From: Serratia ficaria
Lineage (GTDB): Bacteria; Pseudomonadota; Gammaproteobacteria; Enterobacterales; Enterobacteriaceae
DNA: 64,000 bases
Direction: 5' to 3'
Assembly: GCF_900187015.1 (NCBI RefSeq)
Contig: NZ_LT906479.1
Span: 3,286,001-3,350,000, forward strand
Shown: positions 53,945-61,865 of the stretch, piece after piece
Layout: each line of letters opens with the position of its first letter
How positions within the stretch are numbered: the stretch's first letter is position 1
Notes under the pieces: generated by a model
What the model saw: the letters and a program-made list of their open reading frames with translations, nothing else
Databases searched by the model: none
What the model was told of the DNA's origin: nothing
Position numbers and translations under genes: made by a program

Positions 53945-54577
53945 ATGAAAAATCGTGATTTACCCGAAGCCGTGGAAAAACCTAAAGGCAGGCCGCGCAG
54001 CTTTGACCGTGACAAGGCGCTGCTCAAGGCTCTGGATCTGTTCTGGCGTAAAGGCTTTGAGCCGGCGTCGGTTGCCGAACTCTGTGCCGCAATGGAAATC
54101 AATCCGCCCAGCCTGTATGCGGCCTTCGGCAATAAGGCAAAACTGTTCCTTGAGGCGGTAAATTACTACGAGCGGGTATACTGGAAAGCGACCTGGGAGC
54201 GGCTCGAACAGACGCCGGACATCACTCAGGCCATTGATCGGTTCTTCAGCGAAGCGACAGAGATACTGCTCTCACCCTCAGCACCCTGTGGCTGCATGGT
54301 GGTACTTGCGGCGATTAATGTTTCAGCGGACTCGACCGATGTCATCAGGGCGGTCAGCGTTCTCCGGCAGGAGGGAAAAGACCTGTTTGAAAAACGGCTG
54401 GGCAGAGCGGTGCGGGAAAATCAGCTGCCTGCGGGAACAAATACCGCTGCCCTGGCTACCGTTCTGAATACGTTGCTTGAAGGGATGTCAATTGAAGCGA
54501 AAGACGGCGCCACGCCCGAAAGCCTGAAGCTGACCGGACAGCACGCCATCAGGCTGCTGCCGCCGCTGAATGCCTGA
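53945..54577 (+). CDS. TetR-family regulator of the seven-gene operon
   Basis: A 210-residue TetR/AcrR protein. It has a GRPRSFDRDKALLKALDLFW entry and the HTH ASVAELCAAMEINPPSLYAA then FGNKAKLF. The ligand domain contains a CGCMVVLAA segment. This is the AcrR-like GRPRxFDxxxAL type that often has a C-terminal domain sensing lipophilic or oxidised compounds. I chose the ATG at 53945; an in-frame TTG at 53930 is less likely. It is divergent from the VTT-led operon, with two matching palindromes between them. The second regulator gene follows 64 bases downstream. Confidence 0.9.
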   Translation: MKNRDLPEAVEKPKGRPRSFDRDKALLKALDLFWRKGFEPASVAELCAAMEINPPSLYAAFGNKAKLFLEAVNYYERVYWKATWERLEQTPDITQAIDRFFSEATEILLSPSAPCGCMVVLAAINVSADSTDVIRAVSVLRQEGKDLFEKRLGRAVRENQLPAGTNTAALATVLNTLLEGMSIEAKDGATPESLKLTGQHAIRLLPPLNA

Positions 54578-54599
54578 ACGCACGAAATGCCACACAACA

Positions 54600-54616
54600 C
54601 AACTAGACGACCGGTC
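54600..54616 (+). promoter_or_regulatory. NemR-type operator before the second TetR gene
   Basis: AACTAGACGACCGGTCA recurs exactly at 55245-55261 before the ene-reductase gene. The core GACCGGTC is palindromic and resembles the NemR box of E. coli as I recall it (TAGAC...GGTC). Autoregulation by the NemR-like protein is inferred. Confidence 0.7.
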
Positions 54617-54641
54617 AGTTTTTTACTAGAGTACCCGGACT

Positions 54642-55223
54642 ATGAAAAAACACACGACAGACATACGCCAGCACATCATTGATGTGGCGAGGGCAATTAT
54701 TACGCACAAAGGTTACAGCGCCGTCGGAATTGCTGAGATTGTCCAGGCCGCCGGCATCCCTAAAGGCTCGTTTTATTATTACTTTAAGTCTAAAGAAGAT
54801 TTTGCCGAAGCGCTGCTGGAGCACTATTTCAGCCACTATCTGGGTGAGGTAGACATTCAGCTTAATGGCAGCGGGCCAGCCCGTGAGCGTCTGCTGCGCT
54901 ACTTCACTTTCTGGAAAACGACCCAGGGCGCAGACCTGCCCGAAAGTAAATGCCTCGTCGTCAAGCTGGGCGCAGAAGTCTGCGATCAGTACGACAGCAT
55001 GCGACACGTTCTGGCAAAAGGGACGCACGATATCGTGCAGAAAATTGCTCAGTGTATCCGTGAGGGCCAGGAAGACCGCTCTCTCCCGGCGGTTGCGGAT
55101 GCCGGGGAACTCGCCGAAGAACTCTATCAGCTCTGGCTTGGTGCTTCCCTGATGGCAAAAATTCATGATCCTGATAAAGCGTTTGATAAAGCGTTGAACG
55201 CCACTCTGCGGCTGCTCGGGTAG
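54642..55223 (+). CDS. nemR: NemR-like redox/electrophile-sensing TetR repressor
   Basis: A 193-residue TetR-family protein. The HTH is SAVGIAEIVQAAGIPKGSFY then YYFKSKEDF. The segment SKCLVVKLGAEVCD aligns with E. coli NemR SGCLTVKLSAEVCD, so Cys104 and Cys114 correspond to NemR Cys106 and Cys116. Lys173 in LWLGASLMAKI corresponds to NemR Lys175. The Cys106-Lys175 pair senses hypochlorite, methylglyoxal and maleimide-type electrophiles in E. coli. The gene lies upstream of a NemA-like reductase gene, and both are preceded by the same 17-base operator. Confidence 0.88.
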   Translation: MKKHTTDIRQHIIDVARAIITHKGYSAVGIAEIVQAAGIPKGSFYYYFKSKEDFAEALLEHYFSHYLGEVDIQLNGSGPARERLLRYFTFWKTTQGADLPESKCLVVKLGAEVCDQYDSMRHVLAKGTHDIVQKIAQCIREGQEDRSLPAVADAGELAEELYQLWLGASLMAKIHDPDKAFDKALNATLRLLG

Positions 55224-55244
55224 CCGTATTTTTTTTACCTTAAA

Positions 55245-55261
55245 ACTAGACGACCGGTCAA
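55245..55261 (+). promoter_or_regulatory. NemR-type operator before the ene-reductase gene
   Basis: AACTAGACGACCGGTCA, identical to 54600-54616, 16 bases before the ATG of the ene-reductase gene and 21 bases after the regulator stop. It would give the reductase its own regulated promoter. Confidence 0.7.
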
Positions 55262-55277
55262 CTATTATGGAGTTTAT

Positions 55278-56381
55278 ATGACTGACAACAGTACCCGTAC
55301 CGATTTATTTTCACCCGTTACGATGGGGATGCTTCAGCTGGCTAACCGCATCGTGATGGCCCCGGTGACTCGCAGCCGTTACGGCGAGGACGGCGTGCCT
55401 GATGAACTGCATGCGACTTATTATGCACAGCGCGCCGGCGCGGGCCTGATTATTTCAGAAGCCACCAACATCTCAGCGCAGGGCCGCGGCTATGCGGCTA
55501 CCCCGGGGATCTGGAGCGAAGAGCAGGTGACTGGCTGGAAAAAGGTGACTGACGCCGTCCACGCTGAGGGCGGAAAAATCGTCTGCCAGCTCTGGCACGT
55601 GGGCCGTTTTTCAAGCGTTGAGCTGCAGCCCAACGGAGAACGCCCTGTGGCACCTTCCGCAATCAAAGCAGAGGGGCAGACCTATACCGTCAACGGTTTC
55701 GTGCCGGTTTCCACCCCGCGAGCGCTCGAAACAGAGGAAATCCCCGGCATCATTGAGCAGTACAAACGAGCGGCAGAAAACGCCCTGCGTGCCGGCTTTG
55801 ATGGCGTAGAAGTGCACTCAGCAAACAGCTACCTGCTCGATCAGTTCCTGCGTGACTCCACCAATCACCGCACTGACGCCTATGGCGGCTCAATTGAAAA
55901 CCGGGCCCGCCTCACGCTTGAAGTGACAGAAGCCATCGTCGGCATCTGGGGCAATGAGAGAGTGGGCATTCGCCTCTCGCCGGTGACCCCTGATGCCGGT
56001 AATACCCCGCCGGACAGCAACGTCATGGCGATGTACGGTTACCTCATTCAGCAACTGAACCGGTTTAACCTGGCGTACCTGCACTTTGTTGAGGGGGCGA
56101 CGGCCACTTCCCGCGACGTGCCTGCCGACGTGGATATGGATGCGCTGAGCGCGCAGTTCGACGGGCCGTTTATCGGCAACAACAACTATGACCTTGAGAT
56201 GGCCATCAGCCGCCGGAACGCAGGAATTATTGATGCCGTTGCCTTTGGTCGCCTGTTTATTTCCAACCCGGACCTGGTGAAACGTCTGCGTTACGGTGCC
56301 GAACTGACGATTGCGCCGAAAGAGGCGTATTACGGCGGCGGGGCTAAAGGCTACACCGACTGGCCGGAAGGCCATTACTGA
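55278..56381 (+). CDS. Old Yellow Enzyme ene-reductase (NemA-like)
   Basis: A 367-residue FMN-dependent TIM-barrel reductase. The N-terminal FMN region is LANRIVMAPVTRSRYG; ISEATNISAQGRGYA and QLWHVGRFSS follow. The substrate-anchoring His180 and Asn183 are in VEVHSANSYLL, with Tyr185 as proton donor, and FGRLFISNPDLVKRL and YYGGGAKGYTDWP close the barrel. It reduces activated C=C bonds, such as maleimides and unsaturated carbonyls, with NAD(P)H. The His/Asn pair contrasts with the His/His of E. coli NemA. It is controlled by the NemR-like repressor upstream. Confidence 0.92.
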   Translation: MTDNSTRTDLFSPVTMGMLQLANRIVMAPVTRSRYGEDGVPDELHATYYAQRAGAGLIISEATNISAQGRGYAATPGIWSEEQVTGWKKVTDAVHAEGGKIVCQLWHVGRFSSVELQPNGERPVAPSAIKAEGQTYTVNGFVPVSTPRALETEEIPGIIEQYKRAAENALRAGFDGVEVHSANSYLLDQFLRDSTNHRTDAYGGSIENRARLTLEVTEAIVGIWGNERVGIRLSPVTPDAGNTPPDSNVMAMYGYLIQQLNRFNLAYLHFVEGATATSRDVPADVDMDALSAQFDGPFIGNNNYDLEMAISRRNAGIIDAVAFGRLFISNPDLVKRLRYGAELTIAPKEAYYGGGAKGYTDWPEGHY

Positions 56382-56439
56382 TATACCACACGGGCGGGGA
56401 TCCCCCCGCCTCCTGTACCTGATAAAGAAGGACAATAAA

Positions 56440-57183
56440 ATGAATCACCTGCAGAAAAAAACGGCTGTCATTACCGGTGCGTCATCGGGCATTGGCGCAG
56501 CAACCGCCCTGGAACTTGCACGGCACGGCGTGAATATCGTGGCGGCCGCGCTGGATCAGGATGGCCTCGACAGGTTAGTGAAGAGCATCAAAGCAGAAGG
56601 CGGTGAGGCAGTTGGCCTGGTGACCGACGTGACTCGTCTGGAAGACGCACAAGCGCTGGCAAAATACGCCACTGAGACCTTCGGTTCGGTCGATATCCTG
56701 ATCAACAATGCCGGCCTGATGCTTTTCTCCAGCTGGAGCGATGTGGTGTGGGAAGACTGGAACAAAATGGTGGACGTCAACGTGAAGGGTTACCTGAACG
56801 CCATTGCGGCCGTGCTTCCGGGAATGCTGGAGAAAAAAGACGGACAAATCCTGAATATGGCGTCCGTGGCAGGCCATCAGGTTGATGCAGGCGCGGGCGT
56901 TTACAGCGCGACCAAGTTTTTTGTGCATGCGATGACCGAGTCGATGCGCAAAGATTTAGGCGTGAATAAAGGCATTCGCGTGAACACTATCAGCCCGGGT
57001 GTCATTAATACGGGCTGGGCGGATAAGGTAAGCGATCCTGAAGGCCGCAAGGTCGCTCAGGAACTGACTAAAATTGCTATCAGCCCGCAGGATGTGGCCA
57101 GTGCTGTGGTGTATGCGCTAAATCAGCCGCAAAACGTGACGGTCAATGACCTGATTATTTCACCCACCCGGCAGAACTGGTAA
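56440..57183 (+). CDS. classical short-chain dehydrogenase (SDR)
   Basis: A 247-residue classical SDR starting at the ATG at 56440 (AAGAAGGACAATAAA upstream). TGASSGIGAATALELARHG is the cofactor loop, NNAG the structural motif, and YSATKF the catalytic Y-x-x-x-K after a Ser in NMASVAGHQ. It lies 58 bases after the ene-reductase gene and is probably cotranscribed. Reduction of a carbonyl produced or left by the ene-reductase is plausible. It is the last island gene; the right attachment repeat begins eight bases after the stop. Confidence 0.92.
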   Translation: MNHLQKKTAVITGASSGIGAATALELARHGVNIVAAALDQDGLDRLVKSIKAEGGEAVGLVTDVTRLEDAQALAKYATETFGSVDILINNAGLMLFSSWSDVVWEDWNKMVDVNVKGYLNAIAAVLPGMLEKKDGQILNMASVAGHQVDAGAGVYSATKFFVHAMTESMRKDLGVNKGIRVNTISPGVINTGWADKVSDPEGRKVAQELTKIAISPQDVASAVVYALNQPQNVTVNDLIISPTRQNW

Positions 57184-57190
57184 TAAGGCA

Positions 57191-57213
57191 AGTCCAGTCA
57201 GAGGAGCCATATT
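57191..57213 (+). repeat. right attachment repeat (attR)
   Basis: An exact copy of the 23 bases at 47111-47133, the tRNA-Asn 3' end. No functional tRNA body precedes it here. It marks the right boundary of the island. Confidence 0.88.
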
Positions 57214-57218
57214 TAGAG

Positions 57219-57251
57219 AAGCCCGCTCAGGGAAACCTGAGCGGGCTTTTT
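57219..57251. terminator. duplicate tRNA-Asn terminator (right copy)
   Basis: AAGCCCGCTCAGG, GAAA, CCTGAGCGGGCTTTTT, the same hairpin as 47138-47170. It lies 20 bases from the converging stop of the LacI gene, so it may end both the SDR and LacI transcripts. Confidence 0.85.
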
Positions 57252-57270
57252 GCTGTTGGAACGCCCGGTT

Positions 57271-58305
57271 TCAAGCGCCGCGAATGGTGCCGCGCCAAAC
57301 AAAATCGGCATGGTACAGCCGCGTTTCCCCCGGCATTTCCTGCCCTAACGCCGGCGGCATGTGTTCTTCCTTCGTCTCCTCCGCCACCAGCCACGACACC
57401 GAATCCTGCGCATACTGCATCACCGGTTGGGTAAAGGTGGTGAGGTTGTAGGAGGACCATGCCGCCTGCGGGATATCGTCGTAACCCGCGACGCAAAGGT
57501 CTTGCGGAATACGCAGCGCAAAGCGATGGCGCGCCTCATCCATAAAGCCACAGGCCAGCAGATCGGTCACGCAGAACACCGCATCGGGGCGCGTGCTGCG
57601 GGTCAATAACCGGTGCGCCAGGATCTGGCCGCTCTCATAGGAAGTGGTGCCGAAGCGTTCGACGCTCACCTGCAGCCCCGCCGCTTCCGCCGCCTGGATA
57701 AAACCGCGTTCGCGCGCCATCAGGCTCGGCGTGCCCGCCAGTGAATTGGCGAAGGCGATCCGTTTGCAGCCGGCGCGCACAAATGCCATCACCACCCTGC
57801 CGGCCGCTTCTTCGTTATCCAGATTGATGCTCAGAGATCCCGGTAAAACATCATCACGGTTAATCAGCACCAGCCGCTGGCCGTGCTTGTGGCACAGGCG
57901 CGCAATAGCGCTGTCCGGCATGCCGGAAAGCACAAAAGAGGCATCCGCCCGGAAGTTAATCGCCTGCTGCAACGCCTGTGAGACGCTGTCGTCAGACCGG
58001 TCGGTGTTAATCAGCATGGCGATTTTGCCCGCCTCCTGCAGATGCTGGGTCAACAATCGCACCAGGCTGGCCCGATAAGGCGTCGCCAACTCCGAAACGA
58101 TCAGGCAGACGATGCCGCTGCGATTGCGCACCAATCCCCGCGCCAGATGATTGACGTGGTAACCCAACTCGGCGGCGGCTCGCATCACCTTTTCGCGGGT
58201 TGCTGCCGAAACGCTGGCGCCTGGCGTATAGGTTCGCGAGACGGCCGATCGGGAAACCCCGGCCAGCTCCGCCACGTCTTTCGCACTGATCATGTCCTTT
58301 TCCAT
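57271..58305 (-). CDS. LacI-family transcriptional regulator of the afu operon
   Basis: A 344-residue LacI-type repressor. The HTH and hinge helix are at the N-terminus (ISAKDVAELAGVSRSAVSRT, then YTPGASVSAATREKVM). The periplasmic-binding-protein-like effector domain follows: VRNRSGIVCLIVSELATPYR, then IPQDLCVAGYDDIPQAAWSS. I chose the ATG at 58305 (MEKDMISAKDV); ATG 58293 also works, and a longer frame to 58362 crosses the operator. It is divergent from the afuA-like gene, with two palindromes between them, so it should repress the transporter operon. Confidence 0.9.
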   Translation of the reverse strand: MEKDMISAKDVAELAGVSRSAVSRTYTPGASVSAATREKVMRAAAELGYHVNHLARGLVRNRSGIVCLIVSELATPYRASLVRLLTQHLQEAGKIAMLINTDRSDDSVSQALQQAINFRADASFVLSGMPDSAIARLCHKHGQRLVLINRDDVLPGSLSINLDNEEAAGRVVMAFVRAGCKRIAFANSLAGTPSLMARERGFIQAAEAAGLQVSVERFGTTSYESGQILAHRLLTRSTRPDAVFCVTDLLACGFMDEARHRFALRIPQDLCVAGYDDIPQAAWSSYNLTTFTQPVMQYAQDSVSWLVAEETKEEHMPPALGQEMPGETRLYHADFVWRGTIRGA

Positions 58306-58355
58306 AGCCCTGTTCACATCTCTCCGTTTCTCTTGCCGAGAAAAGTTTGCCGCAA

Positions 58356-58373
58356 TTTGCAAAGCTGTGCAAA
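58356..58373. promoter_or_regulatory. LacI operator 1
   Basis: TTTGCAAAGCTGTGCAAA is an inverted repeat (TTTGCA and TGCAAA around six bases) 51 bases upstream of the LacI gene start. It shares the arm with a second site at 58464. Confidence 0.6.
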
Positions 58374-58463
58374 TTTTTCACTGCGAAATTGTTTCATTTT
58401 TGTGACGAATGGTTTGAATTGTATTATAGCAAGATTGACAGCGCATTTTTTATCCTCTAGTTA

Positions 58464-58481
58464 TTTGCACACACGTGCAAA
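58464..58481. promoter_or_regulatory. LacI operator 2
   Basis: TTTGCACACACGTGCAAA is an inverted repeat with arms TTTGCAC and GTGCAAA, 49 bases before the afuA-like ATG. Its centre is 108 bases from operator 1, near ten helical turns, which would allow looping by a tetrameric or paired repressor. Confidence 0.65.
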
Positions 58482-58529
58482 GAAAATGGCGACAACGTAT
58501 CGCCACCCTACACAACCAAGGAGAACACC

Positions 58530-59558
58530 ATGCATCGCGTTACTCTGATGGCGGCCCTCGCCGCCGGCTCTGCGCTCTCAGCCCTGCCCGTTCACGCCGC
58601 CGGCAAACTGAATATGATCTGTTCCGCCGACGTCGTGGTCTGCGAGCAAATGACCAATCTGTTTGAGCAACAACACCCGAACATCAAAGTCAGTATGGTG
58701 CGCCTCTCCGCCGGGGAAGCCTACGCGCGTATTCGTACCGAAGCCCGCAACCCGCGCACCGACATTTGGTGGGCCGGTACGGGCGATCCGCATATGCAGG
58801 CCGCCGAAGAGGGCCTGACCCAACCCTATAAATCCCCGCTGCTGGACCAACAGCAAGACTGGGCGCGCAAGCAGGCCGCAAGCGCCGGTTACCGCACCGT
58901 GGGCGTCTATGCGGGCGCCCTCGGCTGGGGTTACAACACCAAACTGCTGGCGGAGAAAAAGCTCAAGGTGCCCGCCTGCTGGAGCGATCTGCTGGATCCG
59001 GCGTATAAAGGCGAGATCCAGATGGCCAACCCGAATTCTTCCGGCACCGCCTACAACACCCTCGCCACGCTGGTGCAAATCATGGGGGAAGATCCGGCCT
59101 TCGAGTACCTGAAAAAGCTCAACGCCAATATTTCGCAGTACACCAAATCCGGCTCCGCGCCGGTGAAAGCGGCGGCGCGCGGCGAAACGACCGTCGGCAT
59201 CGTGTTTATGCATGACGCGGTGGCGATGCAGGTGGATGGTTTCCCGGTAAAAGCGGTGGCGCCCTGCGAGGGCACCGGGTTTGAAATCGGCTCCATGTCG
59301 ATCGTCAAAGGCGCGCGCAACCTGGCCGACGCCAAGATATGGTACGACTGGGCGCTCGGCGCAGAGGCCCAGTCGCACATGAAAGACGCCAAATCCTTCC
59401 AGCTGCCGTCAAATCGCAACGCGGCGATTTCCGAATACGCACCGCGCTTCGAGAACATCAAACTGATCGATTACGACTTTAAGACCTACGGCGCCACGGA
59501 CAAGCGTAAGGCGCTGCTCAGCCGTTGGGACAAAGAGATCGGCGCCAGCGCCCAATAA
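58530..59558 (+). CDS. afuA: AfuA-like periplasmic sugar-phosphate-binding protein
   Basis: A 342-residue secreted binding protein with an N-terminal signal (LMAALAAGSALSALPVHAAG). The fold family is often annotated as ferric-iron binding, but the sugar-phosphate-binding residues of Actinobacillus AfuA appear to be present. As I recall, these are Ser37, His205, Asp206 and Glu229, matching Ser60, His228, Asp229 and Glu252 here with a constant offset of 23. A strong AAGGAGAA site precedes the ATG. The adjacent phosphatase gene supports a sugar-phosphate role. Confidence 0.85.
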   Translation: MHRVTLMAALAAGSALSALPVHAAGKLNMICSADVVVCEQMTNLFEQQHPNIKVSMVRLSAGEAYARIRTEARNPRTDIWWAGTGDPHMQAAEEGLTQPYKSPLLDQQQDWARKQAASAGYRTVGVYAGALGWGYNTKLLAEKKLKVPACWSDLLDPAYKGEIQMANPNSSGTAYNTLATLVQIMGEDPAFEYLKKLNANISQYTKSGSAPVKAAARGETTVGIVFMHDAVAMQVDGFPVKAVAPCEGTGFEIGSMSIVKGARNLADAKIWYDWALGAEAQSHMKDAKSFQLPSNRNAAISEYAPRFENIKLIDYDFKTYGATDKRKALLSRWDKEIGASAQ

Positions 59559-59636
59559 TTCCCGTCGATTTCCCTTCTGAATGCCATGCGCCCTGCGATA
59601 ACGCAGTGAAAGAACGATGAATTGATCGAGGTCACG

Positions 59637-61865
59637 ATGAATACTCAAAACCGCCGCCTTGACGGGGCGCTGCTGCTCGGCGCGCTGGCATTGCTGGCGC
59701 TGCCCTGGTACAGCCAGGAATCCGGGTTCTTCGACTTTAGCTGGCTGAGTACGCTCTGGCGGGATCGGGAGAGCGCGCCATTGCTGTGGCAAATGCTGCA
59801 TTTTCAGCGCCCCTGGCTGGCTGGCGCCGTACTGTTGCTGGCGATTTGCGCGCTGGCTCGCCTGCGGCCCGTCGGCCGGCTGCGCACGCAGCTGCTGATG
59901 GGCGCCAGCGTCGCCGGCGTGCTGTTCCTGCTGTTTGAAGGCCATGCCATCGGCTACGGCGGCTGGAATTGGCAATGGAGCGAGCGGCTGTTCGGCGCGC
60001 TCAGCGACGGCCAACCGGCCTTTGGCGCCGGCGCCGTTCTGTTGCTCACCGCTTTTTTGCTGCTGTTCTCTTTTGGGTTGGCCGAGCGCGGCGTTCTGAA
60101 AGGCGACGCCTTTGTGGTGGCCGCGATTGTGCTGCTGGTGGCGTTGGTCAGCACCTTCGTGCTTTACCCGGTGTTGAGCATGTTTGTCGCCTCGGTGCAG
60201 GACGTGGAGGGATCGTTCAAGCCCGACGGCATGATAGCCAACATGCGGGATCCGGCGATTTGGAGCCTGGGCTGCCTGCGCGGCGGCAGCTGCGGCACCG
60301 CCTGGCGCACCCTGACGCTGGCCTTGATGAGCGCCGGCGGCTCAACGCTGCTCGGCCTGGCCTTTGCGCTCGCCGCCACCCGCACGCCGCTGCCGTTCAA
60401 GAAGGGATTGCGCCTGCTGACCGTGCTGCCGATCATCACGCCGCCGTTCGTGATTGGCCTGGCGCTGATGCTGCTGTTTGGCCGCGCCGGCGTGGTCACC
60501 GAACTGCTCGCCAACCTGTTCGGCATCGAGCCGGGCCGCTGGCTGTACGGCCTGACCGGCATTTGGATTGCCCAGGTGCTGTCCTTCACCCCGATAGCCT
60601 TTCTGGTGCTGATTGGGGTGGTCGAAGGGGTCAGCCCGTCGCTGGAAGAGGCTTCGCAAACGTTGCGCGCCAACCGCTGGCGCACCTTCCGCCATGTTTC
60701 ACTGCCCCTGATGGCGCCCGGCCTGGCGAACGCCTTCCTGATCGGCTTTATCGAAAGCATGGCGGACTTCGGCAATCCGATGGTGCTGGGCGGCAGCCAC
60801 GGCGTGCTGTCGACCGAAATATTCTTCTCGGTGGTCGGCGCGCAAAACGATCCTAGCCGCGCCGCGGTGCTGGCGGTCATCCTGCTGTGTTTTACCCTCG
60901 GCGCCTTTATTTTGCAGCGCCTGTGGCTGGCCGGGAAAAACTTCGCCACCGTGACCGGTAAAGGCGACTCCGGCACGCACTGCGGGCTGCCGCGCGGGCT
61001 GCGTTATGGCGTGTACGCGCTGGTGATCCCCTGGGGCCTGTTCACGCTGGTGGTCTACGGCATGATTTTGATCGGCGGTTTCGTGCAGTCATGGGGGCTC
61101 GACAACAGCCTGACGCTGGGGCATTACGCCCGCGCTTTCGGCTTCCACTGGCGCGACGGCCAGATCGTCTGGACCGGCGTGGCCTGGAACTCGTTCTGGA
61201 CCACCCTGGAAATCGCCCTGATCGCCGCTCCGCTCACCGCCATCGTAGGCCTGCTCACCGCCTGGCTGATCGTGCGGCAAAAGTTTGCCGGCCGCCAGAC
61301 ATTCGAATTCATGCTGATGCTCAGCTTCGCCATTCCCGGCACGGTGATCGGCGTCAGTTACATTATGGCTTACAACCTGCCGCCGCTGGAGATCACCGGC
61401 ACGGCGCTGATCCTGGTCGCCTGCTTCGTGTTCCGCAATATGCCGGTGGGGGTGCGCGGCGGCATCGCCGCCATGAGCCAGCTGGATCGCAGCCTGGATG
61501 AGGCGTCATTGACGCTGCGGGCCAACAGTTTCCGCACCCTGCGCAAAGTGATCTTGCCGCTGCTGAAACCCGCCATCAGCGCCGCCCTGGTGTACGCCTT
61601 CGTGCGTGCGATTACCTCCATCAGCGCGGTGATCTTCCTGGTCAGCGCCCAGTACAACATGGCCACCTCGTATATCGTCGGGTTGGTCGAAAACGGCGAG
61701 TACGGCGTGGCCATCGCCTACTCTTCGGTGCTTATCGTGGTGATGCTGGCGGTGATCCTCACCTTTCAGCTGTTGGTCGGCGAACGCCGCCTGCGCCGCG
61801 CCGTCCGTGTCGCCACGCCGCCGGTCTCGCCCCCGTCGGCCCTACATCAGGAGAATGCCGCATGA
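59637..61865 (+). CDS. afuB: AfuB-like fused ABC permease
   Basis: A 742-residue protein with two fused binding-protein-dependent permease domains. The start is the ATG at 59637; an upstream TTG is rejected. After an N-terminal region of three to four extra helices (about 1-160), each permease half has an EAA loop: EEASQTLRANRWRTFRHVSL and DEASLTLRANSFRTLRKVIL. These contact the ATPase. Fusion of the two permeases is typical of AfuB/FbpB-type importers. The stop overlaps the afuC start. Confidence 0.92.
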   Translation: MNTQNRRLDGALLLGALALLALPWYSQESGFFDFSWLSTLWRDRESAPLLWQMLHFQRPWLAGAVLLLAICALARLRPVGRLRTQLLMGASVAGVLFLLFEGHAIGYGGWNWQWSERLFGALSDGQPAFGAGAVLLLTAFLLLFSFGLAERGVLKGDAFVVAAIVLLVALVSTFVLYPVLSMFVASVQDVEGSFKPDGMIANMRDPAIWSLGCLRGGSCGTAWRTLTLALMSAGGSTLLGLAFALAATRTPLPFKKGLRLLTVLPIITPPFVIGLALMLLFGRAGVVTELLANLFGIEPGRWLYGLTGIWIAQVLSFTPIAFLVLIGVVEGVSPSLEEASQTLRANRWRTFRHVSLPLMAPGLANAFLIGFIESMADFGNPMVLGGSHGVLSTEIFFSVVGAQNDPSRAAVLAVILLCFTLGAFILQRLWLAGKNFATVTGKGDSGTHCGLPRGLRYGVYALVIPWGLFTLVVYGMILIGGFVQSWGLDNSLTLGHYARAFGFHWRDGQIVWTGVAWNSFWTTLEIALIAAPLTAIVGLLTAWLIVRQKFAGRQTFEFMLMLSFAIPGTVIGVSYIMAYNLPPLEITGTALILVACFVFRNMPVGVRGGIAAMSQLDRSLDEASLTLRANSFRTLRKVILPLLKPAISAALVYAFVRAITSISAVIFLVSAQYNMATSYIVGLVENGEYGVAIAYSSVLIVVMLAVILTFQLLVGERRLRRAVRVATPPVSPPSALHQENAA

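Larger units (their letters stand above)
47130..57213. mobile_element. genomic island of about 10 kb at tRNA-Asn, no visible integrase
   Basis: The segment lies between two exact 23-base copies of the tRNA-Asn 3' end, and the tRNA terminator is duplicated just outside each copy. It holds 14 genes of full length plus small ones, none encoding a recombinase, transposase, plasmid or phage function. Several intergenic stretches (for example 49300-49465 and 53860-53930) are markedly AT-richer than the surrounding chromosome. The cargo is an electrophile/redox group. Without an integrase it may be immobile or mobilised in trans. Confidence 0.8.

Noticed and set aside
57191..57213. A second tRNA-Asn gene at the right end of the island
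   Set aside because: Only the 3' 19 bases of the tRNA are present; there is no anticodon arm or 5' half.
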